Assembly: GCF_029784135.1 (NCBI RefSeq)
Contig: NC_073746.1
Span: 69,804,542-69,868,541, forward strand
Direction: 5' to 3'
Length of the DNA: 64,000 nt
DNA from: Toxorhynchites rutilus septentrionalis
Taxonomy: Eukaryota; Arthropoda; Insecta; Diptera; Culicidae
A program made the position numbers and the translations under genes. The notes below the pieces were generated by a model. The model did no database searches and was not told the origin of the DNA. It saw nothing but the letters and a program-made list of their open reading frames with translations. Numbering within the stretch: position 1 is the stretch's first letter; each line of letters begins with the position of its first letter. Below, piece after piece: positions 12,501 through 26,600 of the stretch.

Positions 12501-15500
12501 ACGATCGATTTTGGAAATCGATGACACACTCAACGACTCTATCAGTACACTTGGCTTATTGTGGCATCCTGTCTCCGATACTTTTCGTTTCAAAGTTCCT
12601 GAATCCACCCACGATCGCCCAATCACGAAACGAATCGTAGTATCGGAGATGGCTAGACTTTTCGATCCGCTCGGAATTCTTGGACCAATTGTGGTAAAGG
12701 CAAAAATATTCGTCCAAAAATTGTGGAAAGCCAACCTCTCTTGGGACGAAACACTCCCGGAAAATTTTATATCGACTTGGGAAACATATCGCCACGATTT
12801 AGAAAACTTAAATAAATTTTCCGTGACTCGCCTGGTTAAAGCTCCAGGTTCACGGAATAACATCCAGTTACACGGATTTTGTGACGCATCGGAATATGCA
12901 TACGGTGCATGCATTTTCGTTAGAAGTATTGGAGCGGGTGGCAGAGTAACCGTCCGCTTGCTCATAGCAAAATCTCGTGTTGCTCCAGTGAAATCCTTAA
13001 CAATTCCACGGCTGGAGCTCTGCTCAGCATTGCTCCTCAGTCAGCTTTATAGTCAGACAGTGCACGCTTTGAATATAAACCCTAACGCTTTCTTTTGGTC
13101 TGATTCTATGATTACGCTTCACTGGTTGAAAAATTCCCCATCCAAGTACCAGACGTTTGTATCCAACCGCATCGCAGAGGTACAGCGTCTCACCGAAGGT
13201 CATCCTTGGAATCACGTTCCCGGACTGGATAACCCAGCAGACATAATCTCCAGAGGCATCAGTTCCAGCGATTTGTTCCGCACAACCTTGTGGTGGAAAG
13301 GTCCACCTTGGCTAACATCCGAAGCAGATGAGTGGCCGAGCATGTCCATTCCTTGCCATCCAGTGTCAACCGACATCCTTGAGGAGAAATCCATCAAGAA
13401 GACAGCAGCGATTGCCCACCAATTACTCGTCGATCAAACGCTATTCCAACGCTACTCATCTCTCACCAAGCTGGTGCGAATAGCAGCATGGTGTCGCCGA
13501 TTCGTACAGCAATGCAAATCGAAGAATCAGAGGAAGCCACTGAACTCAACACGTTACATAACTGCTGAAGAATTTCACCAAGCTCTCATGGGCCTCGTTC
13601 AAGTTGTCCAGAGAGAAAACTTCAGTAGTGAAATAAGCTCAATTTGCGCTGGCAGAAGCGCTGATCTCAAGCGGTCATCCCTCCGAAGATTGAACCCGTT
13701 TTTCAAGATGGTATACTCCGCGTCGGTGGCCGGTTGAGCCACTCACTCCACACCTTCGAGAAGAAACATCCAGTCGTCCTACCAGCTGACCATCTTTTCA
13801 CCGCGCTCCTGATCGCATCCGCACACAAGCAGTTACTCCACGCTGGCCCTCGATTGATGATGGCACACATCCGAGAGCGTTTCTGGCCGCTCAATCTCCG
13901 TAACCTGGCACGGAAGGTTGTACGAACGTGCATACAATGCTTCCGCACCAAACCTGAACTACAACAACAGCTGATGGGTCAGCTTCCGAGTGTACGGGTG
14001 ACACAATCCCGTGCATTTCTCAACACCGGCGTCGATTTTTGTGGTCCAATCAATTTGAAGATACCAGGCAGAAGTAGCAGAGCAGCTCCCATGGTCAAAT
14101 CGTACATAGCACTGTTCGTTTGCATGACAACAAAAGCAATTCACATCGAGATGGTCAGCGACCTCACCACCGAAGGATTCATCGCAGCGTTGAAGCGGTT
14201 CGTGGCTCGACGTGGAAGACCACGAACCATATTCTGTGACAACGCTACCAACTTCACCGGAGCCGAGAAGGAGTTGAAAACTCTTCTCAGGCAGTTCAAC
14301 GATCAACAACATCAGCACACAGTATCTTCACTATGCGCCGAAATCGGTATACAATTTAATTTCATCCCGGCTCGCGCTCCCACGTTTGGAGGTCTGTGGG
14401 AGGCGGCGGTAAAATCATTAAAGCACCATCTACGAAGAGTTGTCGGCTTAGAAGCTCTTACCGCCGAAGCAATGCAAACGGTTTTGACCCAAATTGAGAG
14501 TTGTCTCAATTCCCGACCTCTGACTGCCCTGTCTGAAGACCCTAATGACTTGGCAGTCCTCACTCCTGGACACTTTCTGGTCGGATCAGCACTCCAATCA
14601 ATCCCGGAGCCCGACCTGGCCGAAGTTCCAGTGAACCGATTATCCTTATGGCAAGCGATTCAGAGAAAGCTGCAACTATTCTGGAAGCTCTGGTCCACTG
14701 ATTATCTCCAGCAACTCCAGCAGCGTACAAAGCATTTTATTCGGCAACCGAATGTTTTGGCTGGTCAACTAGTTCTGCTGAAAGACGACAATTTGCCCCC
14801 ACTAAAATGGATTGTGGGACGCATTATCTCTACGCATCCTGGCGCCGATGGAATCGTGCGTGTCGTGAAGGTCAAAACATCGTCCGGTGCTATATTCGAC
14901 AGACCTGTTGTGAAGATCTGCGTTCTTCCCTGCAACGAGTCAGCTGCAGTAAATCCCCCCGCTACCAACCAAGGAGCATCAGGTCTACAATTCTCCACAT
15001 GTTCGTCCAGCGAAGATTATTGAATGGAATCACGATTCCATTGGTGGCCGGTATGTTGCGTCCAACGCAATATGGGTGGAGCCAACAATCCGAACTCAGC
15101 AACACTTCGACGTCATACCCACGCTATCCAACAAGTGGTATAAATACCAGTGCTATTCCTAGAAAAATATCATTCTCATCTCAAACTCTGTACCAGAAAG
15201 ATCAAATAAAACAAGTGAATTGTTGCCACGAGTCTTTTTCTCTGCAGTGTCGAGCCGACCCCAACCAAAGCCTTTCTCAAGGCTCAGAGTAATAGTAAAG
15301 TTTTCCACCGTTCTCCCGCTTCACCGCTCACCGTTGCAGTCTGAGTTGCTGCCCCACCGTTGGGAATTCCCCGCCTCACCAACAAGTTGATACAGCATCA
15401 GTCGCTGTCCCACCGCCGGGAATTCTCCCCCGATACCGTCGCGTCAAGACGAGGATCCGTGATCGGACAACGGAAGGTCCGTAGCGGACACTATCCATGT

Positions 15501-17397
15501 AACACTGTGACCAAATATGTTTCAATCAAGTGCTATTAACAGATGGTTATCGAGTTAGCATTAACCACTGGTGGGCTTCCAGTATCGAGGAAAATGTGGA
15601 AATATCTAATCGTTACTGAAAATAATCTGCCAGTTCCTCTGGGAATTTAAAATTACATTCATATGAAAGAGTTTATTTTAATGTTTTCTATCCATGTAAC
15701 ACTGTGACCAAATACATTAGGTTTTGTGATTTTTCAATCAATCGCAATCAACAGGATAGCTTCAGAAGATTATTCTTTCCCATCAGTAGGATATTTCCGT
15801 ATTCAATATTGGATGCATAAAACCTTGTGCCTCCAACGTAACGCTCTCGTTTTCGAAGTTCTCCAAATATTCATTCATTCAGAATGAATTCAGATTCAAT
15901 TTCATACAAATGATCTCTAAATCAACGATAGTCCTACGGCAGCCTTGCGGTTATACCATAGATATAACCCACTTCCTGTTTTTTTTTTATCTAGATCACT
16001 TGTTTATAACCTCGAATATAATTTTGAAGTGCATCCAATTTTTAGAAAAAAATTTTTAGTAGAATGTTTTGGTAACCTTGAAAAGGACCGATGGATTATG
16101 TGGTTTCGGAGAAGCAGTTGAAGATGCTTGATTGATGACTGGTTCTTGCCCTCGCGAGAACAGCACACATCCTGATCATATGTCAGAGTTTTCCGAAAAT
16201 TTTCAATTGTCATGTTTGGTTGAAATATGTTTGGTTGATATATGTGTAGTACCTCTCCGTTTCCATAGGCGGGAGTGGCGTCATACCAACATAGAAACAT
16301 TTCTCGCACCCAAAAAACCCTGATATCCCAAATTTGGCTCCATTTGCTTGATGAGGGTTATGCAGAAGTTTATGTTTCATTTGTATGGCAGCCTCCTTCG
16401 CCTAAGAGAGGGGGTAGGTATTTGGAACCACTATAGAAACATTTATTGCTGTCTAAAATGTCCACACGCCAAATTTGGTTCTATTGGCTTGAATAGTTCT
16501 CGAGTAATGCAGAAATTTATGTATCATTTGTATGGCAGAGTCCCCCCCCCCCCGCTCTCAGAGAGGGTGGAGATATCTCGAACTAGCATAACCCCTAAAC
16601 CCTACATACCAGTTTTCGTGCAAATCGGTTCAGTAGTTTCCAAGTCCATAAGAATCAGAAAGACAGAAAGACAAACACCACTCCATTTTATATACCGGTC
16701 AGACTCGATTATATACAGACTCGATTATATACGGACTCGATTCTATATGAATCGATTATATACAATTTTAATATACAGTTCGAATAAATATATATTTTTT
16801 TAAAATTCCAAATGTGACATATTTCAAGCGAGATTGAAATATTTCAACGTTAAAGTGAAAGTTAATTGGCTTTTATGAGTACAGTGAAGTAAAAATAGTG
16901 GTATTGGTAGATTTTAGGTGAAGATACACCAGGATTTGTTTAAAATGATACTGCAGCGAAATTAAATAAGATAGAAGTTGGGTATAAAAGGACAAATTGT
17001 AGAGCGGATAGAGAGCTTAAATTCGGTTGATAGAAACGTTTAAGTTTATCATGCATTTTTGGATAAAATTAAGAATAACCACTTAAAACCACTAACTTAG
17101 GAAGTTTCGCAACTGTATTCTGTATAAAATTTTCTCATCCTTCAAATGGCAGCAACAGAATTGTTCTACGTAGCATAATTTTTTAATTGGAGCCATATTA
17201 AGGCAGAGTCCGAAGTTCAATAACTCTGTCATTGTTGAAGTTCGAACATATGTGTAGAAGGATTTTTTTTCATCAAATATAATCCTCTATCGCCACCTGA
17301 AAGAATTCGGATGTTTTATATGAGAAAGGTATTTTATGACTTTAAGGGGATGACTCAAAAACTAAATTCTACTTCAAAACGAAAAAACAACAAAAAC

Positions 17398-17474
<77 letters not shown>

Positions 17475-20400
17475 ACAGAACCGATCGACACGAAAATTGG
17501 TATGTAGTGGATTTTGGGGTCGGGGAAGGTTCTTATGATAGTTTGAGACCCCTCCCCCCTCTCTAAGGGGGAGCTGCTATACAAATGAAACACAATTTTC
17601 TACATTATTCGAGAATTAATCAAGTGAATGTAACCAAATTTGGCATGTGGAGGTTTTAGGGTGCAATAAATGATTTCATGGTAGTAAGATACTCCTCCCC
17701 CTTCACTTAGGGGAGTGGGGGGGGGTCTGCCATACAAATGAAACACAAATTTCAACATTACTCGAGAATTAATCTAGCAAATGGAAACAAATTAGTCATG
17801 TGGAGGTTAGGGTGCAATAAATGTTTTCAAGGTGGTTAGATACTCCTCCCCCCTCTCTAAGGGAGGACTATCATTCAAATGAAACTAAAATTTCTGCATT
17901 ACTCGTGAATTAATCAACAAATGAAATCAAATTTGCCCTGTGGAGGTTTTAGATTCTATGGTGGTTAGATTCTCTTCCCCCGCCGGGGGAGTCTAGTATA
18001 TGAATAAAAAACAAATAAAAAAATATTTTTTGACTCGATTATATACAGGATTTGATTATATGCAGTGAAAAGAGATCGGATACTATATAAAATCGAGTCC
18101 GCCCTGTATATAGATTAGTAGAAAACAGGTGAAGCTTAAATTACATAAATTTCCCTCTCCAGATAGTCCTTAGAACAAACGCTGCATTTGAATCTCAAGC
18201 GACAGAAGAGGTGTTATGTTCCATCAGGACAACGCAAGGCCACACAATTCCGAAAGCTTGATTGGGATGTTTTAATGCATCCACCATTTAGTCCGGACCT
18301 GGCAACAAAGGATTACCACCTTTTTCTCGCTTTGAAAAATTTCCAGAGTGATAATAAATTGGGACTAAGAAAAGATTGTTAAAATATATTGCTTGAGGTT
18401 TTCGTCAATAAGGACATTAATCAATAATTAATAATGATAGCGACATTATGAAATTACCTTTAGAATCAAAAATTGGAATTTATTTTTCGTAATTATTGAT
18501 TGCATTTGTTTTTTTTTTATAGTTTACATGGTCTCGGGACCAAGGGTGCTATATATTTTTTATATTTTTTCTTGAAAGGACTCTTTATGATTTTTCACAT
18601 AACATATCCGAAAATCAAATATGTGTTCTTTTTTCGGAATTACGATTTTTTCAAAGTCAACCGATGGTCCGCAAAATCATTTTCACCTTTTTTTCAAAAA
18701 ATCAAAACTACTAAACTGATTCAGATAATCTACATATTGAATTGTAGTCAGTGAGCTATTCTTCTTTGGAAAAATAGTACACTTGTGAAAAAGTTGGATT
18801 CTAGTCATATAGATCTAGTCTAGTCGCATAGGAATATTTGACGAAGACTGAAAACATCTTTTCTTTGAAAAATCATAACTTTGAAACGAAAAATAATACA
18901 TCTCTGATTATCCGATATGTTATGTAAAAAAAACCTCAGCTTTCAGGAAAAGATACATAAAAAAGATTGCGCCTTTGGTCTCGAGACCATGTAAACTATA
19001 GAAATCAAAAACAATCAATGATCACGAGAACAAAATTCAATTGTTTGCAAATGCTGCTTTTTTTTCCAAAAAAGACAAGGTAATTGGCTTTAGTTTGATT
19101 TGTCGATGACCTAAATCGGTCCAGTAGTTAAAAAGTTTTTTTCGAATAATTGCAGAAATAATAAGCAGTATAATTGGAGTGCTACATTGATAAATATAGA
19201 AATTGCTGTTTTTTTTCCTTGGGAGAGTCATTATACTTGGCCACAAATCGACCATAAATCGAAAAATGGACATTTGTAAGGAAAAAAGGCATTTGTGTAC
19301 CTTTAGTGGACTTTGTTTTAATAAATCTATGTTACCTATGAATGACTATCAGACAATTGTATGAACATTCAAAAAAAACATAGAACAGTTGTAATTGGTG
19401 AGTAAATTCGATTGAAATGTAAACAACCAACATTTTATCGCATTGAAAATGTTACAATTTGTACCGAAAGAACGCCATTTGCCGGAAATTTTGTTGCATA
19501 ACTAGCTGACTCGGCAAACTTCGTTCCGCCCAAAATTTGTGTTTTGTTATCAAGACTTTCAAACATCCACGTTTTCTTACTATGAGGAAGTTCATGGGTC
19601 CATTCGCAGAACTGTTTATCGATTGATCTTCTATTCGACCCCGTTGAATTTACCTTTTACTATAAAATTCCTAGTGTTTCTAACAAAACTCAACATTATA
19701 ATATCATTTTTTTTTTCAGACACAATTCTCGTTCAAGATTTTTCAACCACTTGCAAATAACATGTTTCTCCGTTACATGGAATAAATGTTTCATACAGAA
19801 AATATGATAGAATAAAAACAGCCCTAAATCGGACAATTCCTTCCTCGAGTTTTGCTCTCATCAACACATCCGGCGATACTTTTTTATTGGTATAGATAGA
19901 AGAAGATATAGGAGTGCGTTCCATCTCATTGAAATCCATTTCCAGTTTCGAACAAAGATCAATTTCGCTAGCGCAAACATCAGATGGACTAACAGCACTT
20001 GTCACTATGTAATTGTAGAACATATGGGAATATAATTTTCCGAATTTTCCCTTTTTCCTTCAGAGTTTTCCGAAAATTTTCAATTGTCATGTTTGGTTAG
20101 AATATTTATGGTTGAAATATGCGTAATATTTTTATGGGACCCCCTCTCCATTCCAGAGTAGGAAAGGGTGTCATACCATTATAGAAACATTTCTCATACC
20201 CAAAAACCCTCACATCTTAAATTTGGCCCAATTTGCTTGATTAGTTCTCGAGTTATGCAGAAGTTTGTGTTTCATTTGTATGGCATCCTCCCTCTGCAAT
20301 ACAAATTGTATTGCAGCTACAAAACCTCAATATGCCTAATTTGGTTTCATTTGCTTGAATAATTCTCGAGTAGTGCAGGAATTTGTGTTTCATTAGTATG

Positions 20401-20542
20401 GCAGCCCCCCCTTAGAGAGGGGGATGGGTCTCAAACTATCACGAAAACCTTCCCCGGCCCCAAAAACCCCTACATACCAATTTTCATGTTGATCGGTTCA
20501 GTAGTTTCCGAATCCATAAGAATCAGACAGACAGACAGAAAT

Positions 20543-20613
<71 letters not shown>

Positions 20614-23600
20614 TTTAAAAAAAAATGCAGCTGACGGTCAATGTTTGTTCGTTGAATATTGTCGATTCCATTGGTAAGCATGTAAAAAAGAAGTTCAAAC
20701 TATGCATAAGCAATGATTCGCATGACAAAGGACATGAAAAGCCACCGAAAAAATTATCAAAACACACAATTGGAAGCACATATTGTCTGAAACTATAACT
20801 GGGGAACGGTACCGACCACAATAAATACGTTGAACCAAGATCTGGGGGAAAACCGTAAAGGGAGAATACACACGACAAGATAATTTTACAGCAGGACAAC
20901 GCCAGACCACATGTTCGTGGATTTATCAATAGTAACAGTAATTCATATGTAAGTTTGTATTTCCAAACACCAACGGTTATGTCTTCAGGACAGTGTCGAC
21001 TGTCAATTCCGAGATGAATAGTGCTGAATCAGTCGAATAAAAACCTTCCCCAAAGGCTTGGTGATTCAAGTTGAATATTACTAGTTTAACCGAAGATCTT
21101 TGTATCATAGGAAGTACAGCCCTTTCGACACTAAGCTGGTGGTGAGAGAAGCGGTACATATACGAAGATCATGTATTAGAAAGCGAAAAGGAGTCTATTT
21201 ACTTGAAGCGAGATGGAGAGTTTGTGAACATACGTGCTAACCAAACGAAATTTATTTAACAAAAATCTTCCAGACAGAACGGAAATCGATCCTGAAGCAT
21301 CCGGCACGACATGTGTAACGATAATCACTCGGTCACGAGAAAAAGTAAAAACTTCAACTTGTTCAGGAATTTATCCAAAAAAAAACTTACATGCCAGTCA
21401 GCAACTCGTGGATTAACACGCCAAGCGCCCAATAGTCTACGGATCGGTCATGACCTCGATTCAAAACAATTTCTGGCGCCACATACTCGGGCGTGCCACA
21501 GAAAGTCCAAGTTTTACTACTGTAACCAATAAATTTGGCGAATCCGAAGTCGACCTATGAAATAAAAGTAATGATTGTACGCTACGACCAGCAATTGCAC
21601 GCGATTATTACCAATTTCACATAGCCCTTGGAGTCAAGCAGTAAATTCTCCGGCTTCAGATCTCTGTAGACGATACCTCTCGCGTGTAGGAACTCAAATG
21701 CCTTCAAAACACATCCCACGATGAATTTAGCCGTCCCATCGTCAAAATGTGTCCTATCCCTGAGTATCGTCCAAACCTCGCCCCCCATACAGGCTTCCAG
21801 CAGCATATACACATACTTATCGTCTCGGTACGTTCGGTACAACCGACAGATGAAAGGGCTGAGACACGCGAGCATAATCTTCCGCTCGCTATACACGTGC
21901 TCCTGTTGCCGAGTATCCACAATATGTTTCTTCTTCATGCACTTGAGAGCATACACCTGCACAACGCCATTGCGCTCCAACTTGACTAACTCCACCCGGC
22001 CGAATCCGCCCACCCCGAGGGTTCCAACAGTCTCCAGTTGCGAGAATTCCACGTCCATAAGTTCTATAATCGAACGAATAGAAATAGGATAACGCAAACA
22101 AAACAAAAAAAAACACATACCCTGCTTCGCAGCATCCAACGCAGCCGGCGGTTTATTTGCCAAGCTGCGGAACGCCGACACGCGCTCCTCATCGCCATAA
22201 TCCTTCTGGTGCAGCTCGCACAGGTCCCCGATGTGTTTCGTGAAGGACTCCCGGTCAAGTGTGAGGCACTCCACTCCCGGTGACATAGCAATTATATTCG
22301 CCGTTCGTTTGTCTTCCTTAATGAGCGCCTTCTCGCCGAAGTATTCTCCCCGGCCAAGAATTCTTATCTCCTCTTCGGCGGAACGACCTTCAATGTAACA
22401 AAAGAGAAGATAAGACACGTGTGGTGCATACGATTAACTATTACCACAATTCTAGCTTACCTGGGAAGCGTTGGGTGACTTTCACGGTGCCTTGGCTGAT
22501 TAGGAAAAATGTGTCGCCGGCCTCTCCCTGGCGGATGATGTACGCTCCAACTGGGTAAAATTCCTGCCGGAGATTGTTAATGTATACACACGCTTTGCTC
22601 ACCAATTAGTATTTCCATCCACTCACCACTTCCAGCACGTCAGCAATCTTGGTAAGTACGTCATTACTCAGATTCTTCAGCAGAGGAACTGACCGGAGGA
22701 AGTTGACGTTTTCCTCTATCCGCTGCATACCGGTGCGCATCATTATTTGCTGGAATACTCGCCGATCCAAAACCCACACCCGGGAATCGTTCAGAGCTGC
22801 AACGAAAACAAGGCCAACTTCCAATGTCACTCTTCACTACTCATCCAAGCCCTTCTCACCTCTGATGGATGCCGTCCGGGTGCAGTTGTACAGGATGGCC
22901 AGCTCCCCGAATGCCTTCCCAGAGCCCATGAATCCGAGCGATTTACCGTCTTTCAACACCTCAAACTCACCGACGGCCGAAACGTACAGATGCGACCCAG
23001 CCTGTCCCTCGTGAATCACATACTCACCGCTGCGGAACTCGCGACTGTACATCGAGTCGACAATTTCGCGTATTTGCAGCGAGTCAATGTTCTTGAAGAA
23101 GTCATTCTCCAAAATCGCGTCCTTGATGAGCTGTTTCGAGCTGCAAAACGGAAGCACTCGATTTTATTATCTAGCTTTATGCGTCGTTCCGCCGCTGCTG
23201 GTTTCATCCTCGATCTTACCTATAATCTTTGTCGTACTTTGGAATTTTAATGTCCGAGTGGCTACCCATCAGTTCGCAGCTCTCACCCGAGACGCCCTGC
23301 TTCTTCATGGCCATCAGGGTAGCTCCCTTGTTGTTGAAGGAACCGTTGCTGGTGGTGCCGTTGCTATTGTGCGCCAGTTTGAATCCCTTCCCCGAGATGC
23401 CGTACAGCTCGGACATTGGCAGCTGCTGTCCGGCCATCACATAGTTGGTCTGAATACTGGACAGCAGGTCGCCTTCCAGCACACGGGGTACTTTGGAATT
23501 CGGCGTCTGCGTAGAACCGCCCGGTGGCGAGCGGTTCATGCTGGTAACCGTCGTTTGCTGGAGCACACTCTAAAAACAAGCATAAAACATAAACAAAAAC

Positions 23601-26600
23601 GTCATAAACCTCAATTCCGCTTGGAAATGGAATTAATCATTCTCCGCACGCGACAATTTGCACTAGAGTTCAAAACGCCGCCAAATGGACCTTGATAAAG
23701 CGCGAACGCACGCAGTTCATCATCATTCGTGTATGATTATGAATTCAGCGGCGATCTTGATCGCAATCGCCGGTAAGAAGTGATAGTGTTTTTACTATCT
23801 GGAGACGAAGTTGAATGCACTGTTTGTAAGCGTGTAGTCACACATTTAAACATTAACATCAAACATCGCTCTGTTGATCAACACAATCGACACACTCCAC
23901 ACTTCCTGAATCGTCCTCAATTGGTGACTCAAGCGGTCCAAATGATAAGATTGTTCACACAAACACACCATACGAAGCATTAACTTCGCACAATCAATTG
24001 TGCAAATATTTTTTTCGAGAAAAATCCGGAATTGTTTAGTTTAATGCTTCACAGCCATGCTCTGCTAAAAATGCTTTCGGGCAATGTTTTCGTTCGAAGT
24101 TCATTCACACCCACGAACGAAGTGCGCCCCGGCCACTTAGCCAACCATCGATAACCACAATACGCGCTACCCACCTTTAACTTGTCGATTTCGCGCTTCA
24201 GCTTGCTGATTTCTTCGTCCCGCGCGATGAGAAGCTGCCGCAGGACCTTGATTTCATCCTCGATGGTTTTGCTACCCGGCTCGCTGCCGGCCAGTGTTGG
24301 TGTGCTGCCGTACGACTGGAAGCTATCACAGTTGCTCGCCGGGGGGATGGATTTGCGCCGGCCATCGGTCAGAACGGTCCGCTTGCCGTACAGCAGTTTG
24401 GAGTTTTTGCGAATCTGTAACGTTTACATAACAAAAGGCTTTATGAACTATGAAGTATATGTTTCTAAAATTTGAGTAAAATGGAAAGATATGTTTCGCA
24501 CAACAGTGCCTATTCAAATTTAGAAAATCTGTGTGACTACGGCGTCTCAAATCTAATCACAATTACTGCTAATTAAAGTAAAGCAGAAGTCAAAGAGGGA
24601 ACTTTTCATTCGTGTCATTGCACTTGAAACAAGATGAGATGCTAATTTTATTTCATTACTAGCTGACCCGGCAAACTTCGTGCCGCCCAAAATTTGTTTT
24701 GTGTTATCAATACCTTCAAACATTCACGTTTTCTTACTATGAGCAAGTTCATGGGTCCAATCGCAGAACTGTTCATTGATCGATCTTCTATTCGTCCCCG
24801 TTGAGTTTAGTTTTTATTATAAAATGCCTATTATTTCTAACAAAACTCATCATTATAATATCAGATTATTTTCAGACACAATTCTCGTTCAACATTTTTC
24901 AACCACATGTAAATAACATGTTTCTCCGTTACATGGAATAAATGATTTATAGAGAAAATATGATAGAATGAAGACAGCCCTAAATCGGATAATTCCTTCC
25001 TCGAGTTCTGCTCTTATCAACACATCTGGCGATCCTTTTTTGACGTAGAACTACGTCTTTCATTAAGGGTGCCAAATCAGAGAACGGCTTACATACCAAA
25101 TGAATCGAAAATTCCCTAAGATTTGTTTGATATGCTATACATTAGAATCCCATAGTGTATAAATGGTTAAAATTTATGAAAACTATAAGCGTTCCCATTT
25201 TCCCATACATTTGTTCTGTCCATTTGTGTGCTTTCCCGAACAGAGCTATCAATAACGAGCAACTTACGGACGAGCAACGAAGGGAAAATCGTAAAAGTCT
25301 CCGTGAACAAAGGAAAAGAAAAAGAACGGAGGGGAATATTTGCCTAGAGTATAAACAGTGGATCTCGCTGAGGCAAACTTTCATTCTTCGTGAGGACACC
25401 GACTGAACAACAACGTTGCTGGGCGTGCTGGACGGTGAGGAGTGGAGAAGTAATACGAGGAAAAAGTAAAATTTTCTAAGGAACGTTTTGAAGGTAAGAG
25501 ACGAATAAACTAAAGAAGTTTAAAGTCTCACGTGTCTTAGTTTCGGATGGAGATGTGGACGCGACCAAATTACTGACTCGCTGATGTCTCTAGCACTGAA
25601 ATAATTGCATCAAACTGACGCCATTGCATTTAAATTCTGAGCTACACAATTGTGTGGGGAATCATCAAGCTAGGCTATCGTCAGCTCACCAAGAAAAAAA
25701 TGTCCTGGAATTTTGTCTGTGATTTGGTTTTGCATGACAGTAGCAAAACTCTCTCCACAAAGGATGACAGCTAAGCCGATTTAGACCGACAATATTAACA
25801 AAAAAGGCTTCGGTTGAGAAGAGCGCGAAACGGAGATAAGTGTGTGCATATTTAATTGCTTCAAGCCATCGATATATGGATATTTTTGTGTGTGTACGTG
25901 CGTGCGTTTTAACGTATTACACTGTTACGGGCAGGGTTGCCAATAATATTTTTGAAAAAAACTGGAAGATTGCTTTAAAAAAACTGGATTCTGTAAAACC
26001 TTTATTTTAAGAAGACTGGCTACGATTTATCTAAATTGATTTTTTTACTCACTTCAATGCTTGAGAAATAGATTTTTTTTATGCTTCGTGTAGTGTTTAT
26101 ATGTAGTTCATAAAACTGTAACTGTAATTACTGTGAAACAATATTTGAGGGATGGTTTTATTTGGGCAAAACTTGAAGAGTTTCGTATTTATCGCTTCAT
26201 AAAATCCATCAAATCGCTGATAGAAGAGCGTAGCGTATAGTTCGATACCTCAAAAAGGCACGGATCAGCATGAGATCAGGGTTTAGTACCAAAAAAAATC
26301 ATAAACAACTTCTCATAATGTTATTTCAATACTCAAATAACCACAAACAACGTTGCTAAAGTATTTCTTTGGTATTGAAGTTATTAAATTTTGGTTTTGA
26401 GAAGCTATCTTTCTTATTTATTTTTTTGTATTATTCATTGCTAATTTACATCTTATATTAGGGTTGTACAAACCTAATTTCGGTATCAAGATCAATATAG
26501 ATAGGGACCCTTAAATATTTACTCTAGCTCGAGAAAGTACTTTTGAAAAAATATGCATAGTATGCTTTCTTGCATAATATACACTATGGTTCACATGCAT

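Larger units (their letters stand above)
8602..15490 (+). mobile_element. BEL/Pao LTR retrotransposon, near-intact, 6889 bp
   Basis: 437-bp LTRs at 8602-9038 and 15054-15490 start TGTTGC and end GGACA, with a single difference (C/G near 8988/15440). The 5-bp target-site duplication CTATC is at 8597-8601 and 15491-15495. The tRNA primer-binding site is at 9044. A gag-pol frame runs 9604-13737 and continues in another frame 13734-15023. Lies in sense-opposite orientation to the kinase gene, within its intron 9. The insertion is very recent by LTR identity. Confidence 0.97.
16695..18106. mobile_element. Pogo/Tc1-like TIR element, non-autonomous, with inserted tandem repeats
   Basis: The left end carries short tandem GACTCGATTATATAC units (16705-16760). 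The right end carries the inverse ATCGAGTCCGCCCTG (18092-18106). Both are next to TA. The ends resemble the SGACTCGATTATA termini of pogo/Tigger-like elements. The interior has a (TA)n run, ~150-bp units and no transposase. Confidence 0.5.

Noticed and set aside
12483..12965. 160-codon minus-strand frame
   Set aside because: Antisense shadow of the BEL RT/RNase H coding region.
17311..17593. Open frames with poly-Tyr/Ile
   Set aside because: Translation of a (TA)n microsatellite.
25155..25406. 83-codon frame inside repeat E
   Set aside because: Not conserved as a frame in the inverted copy at 36340-37068.
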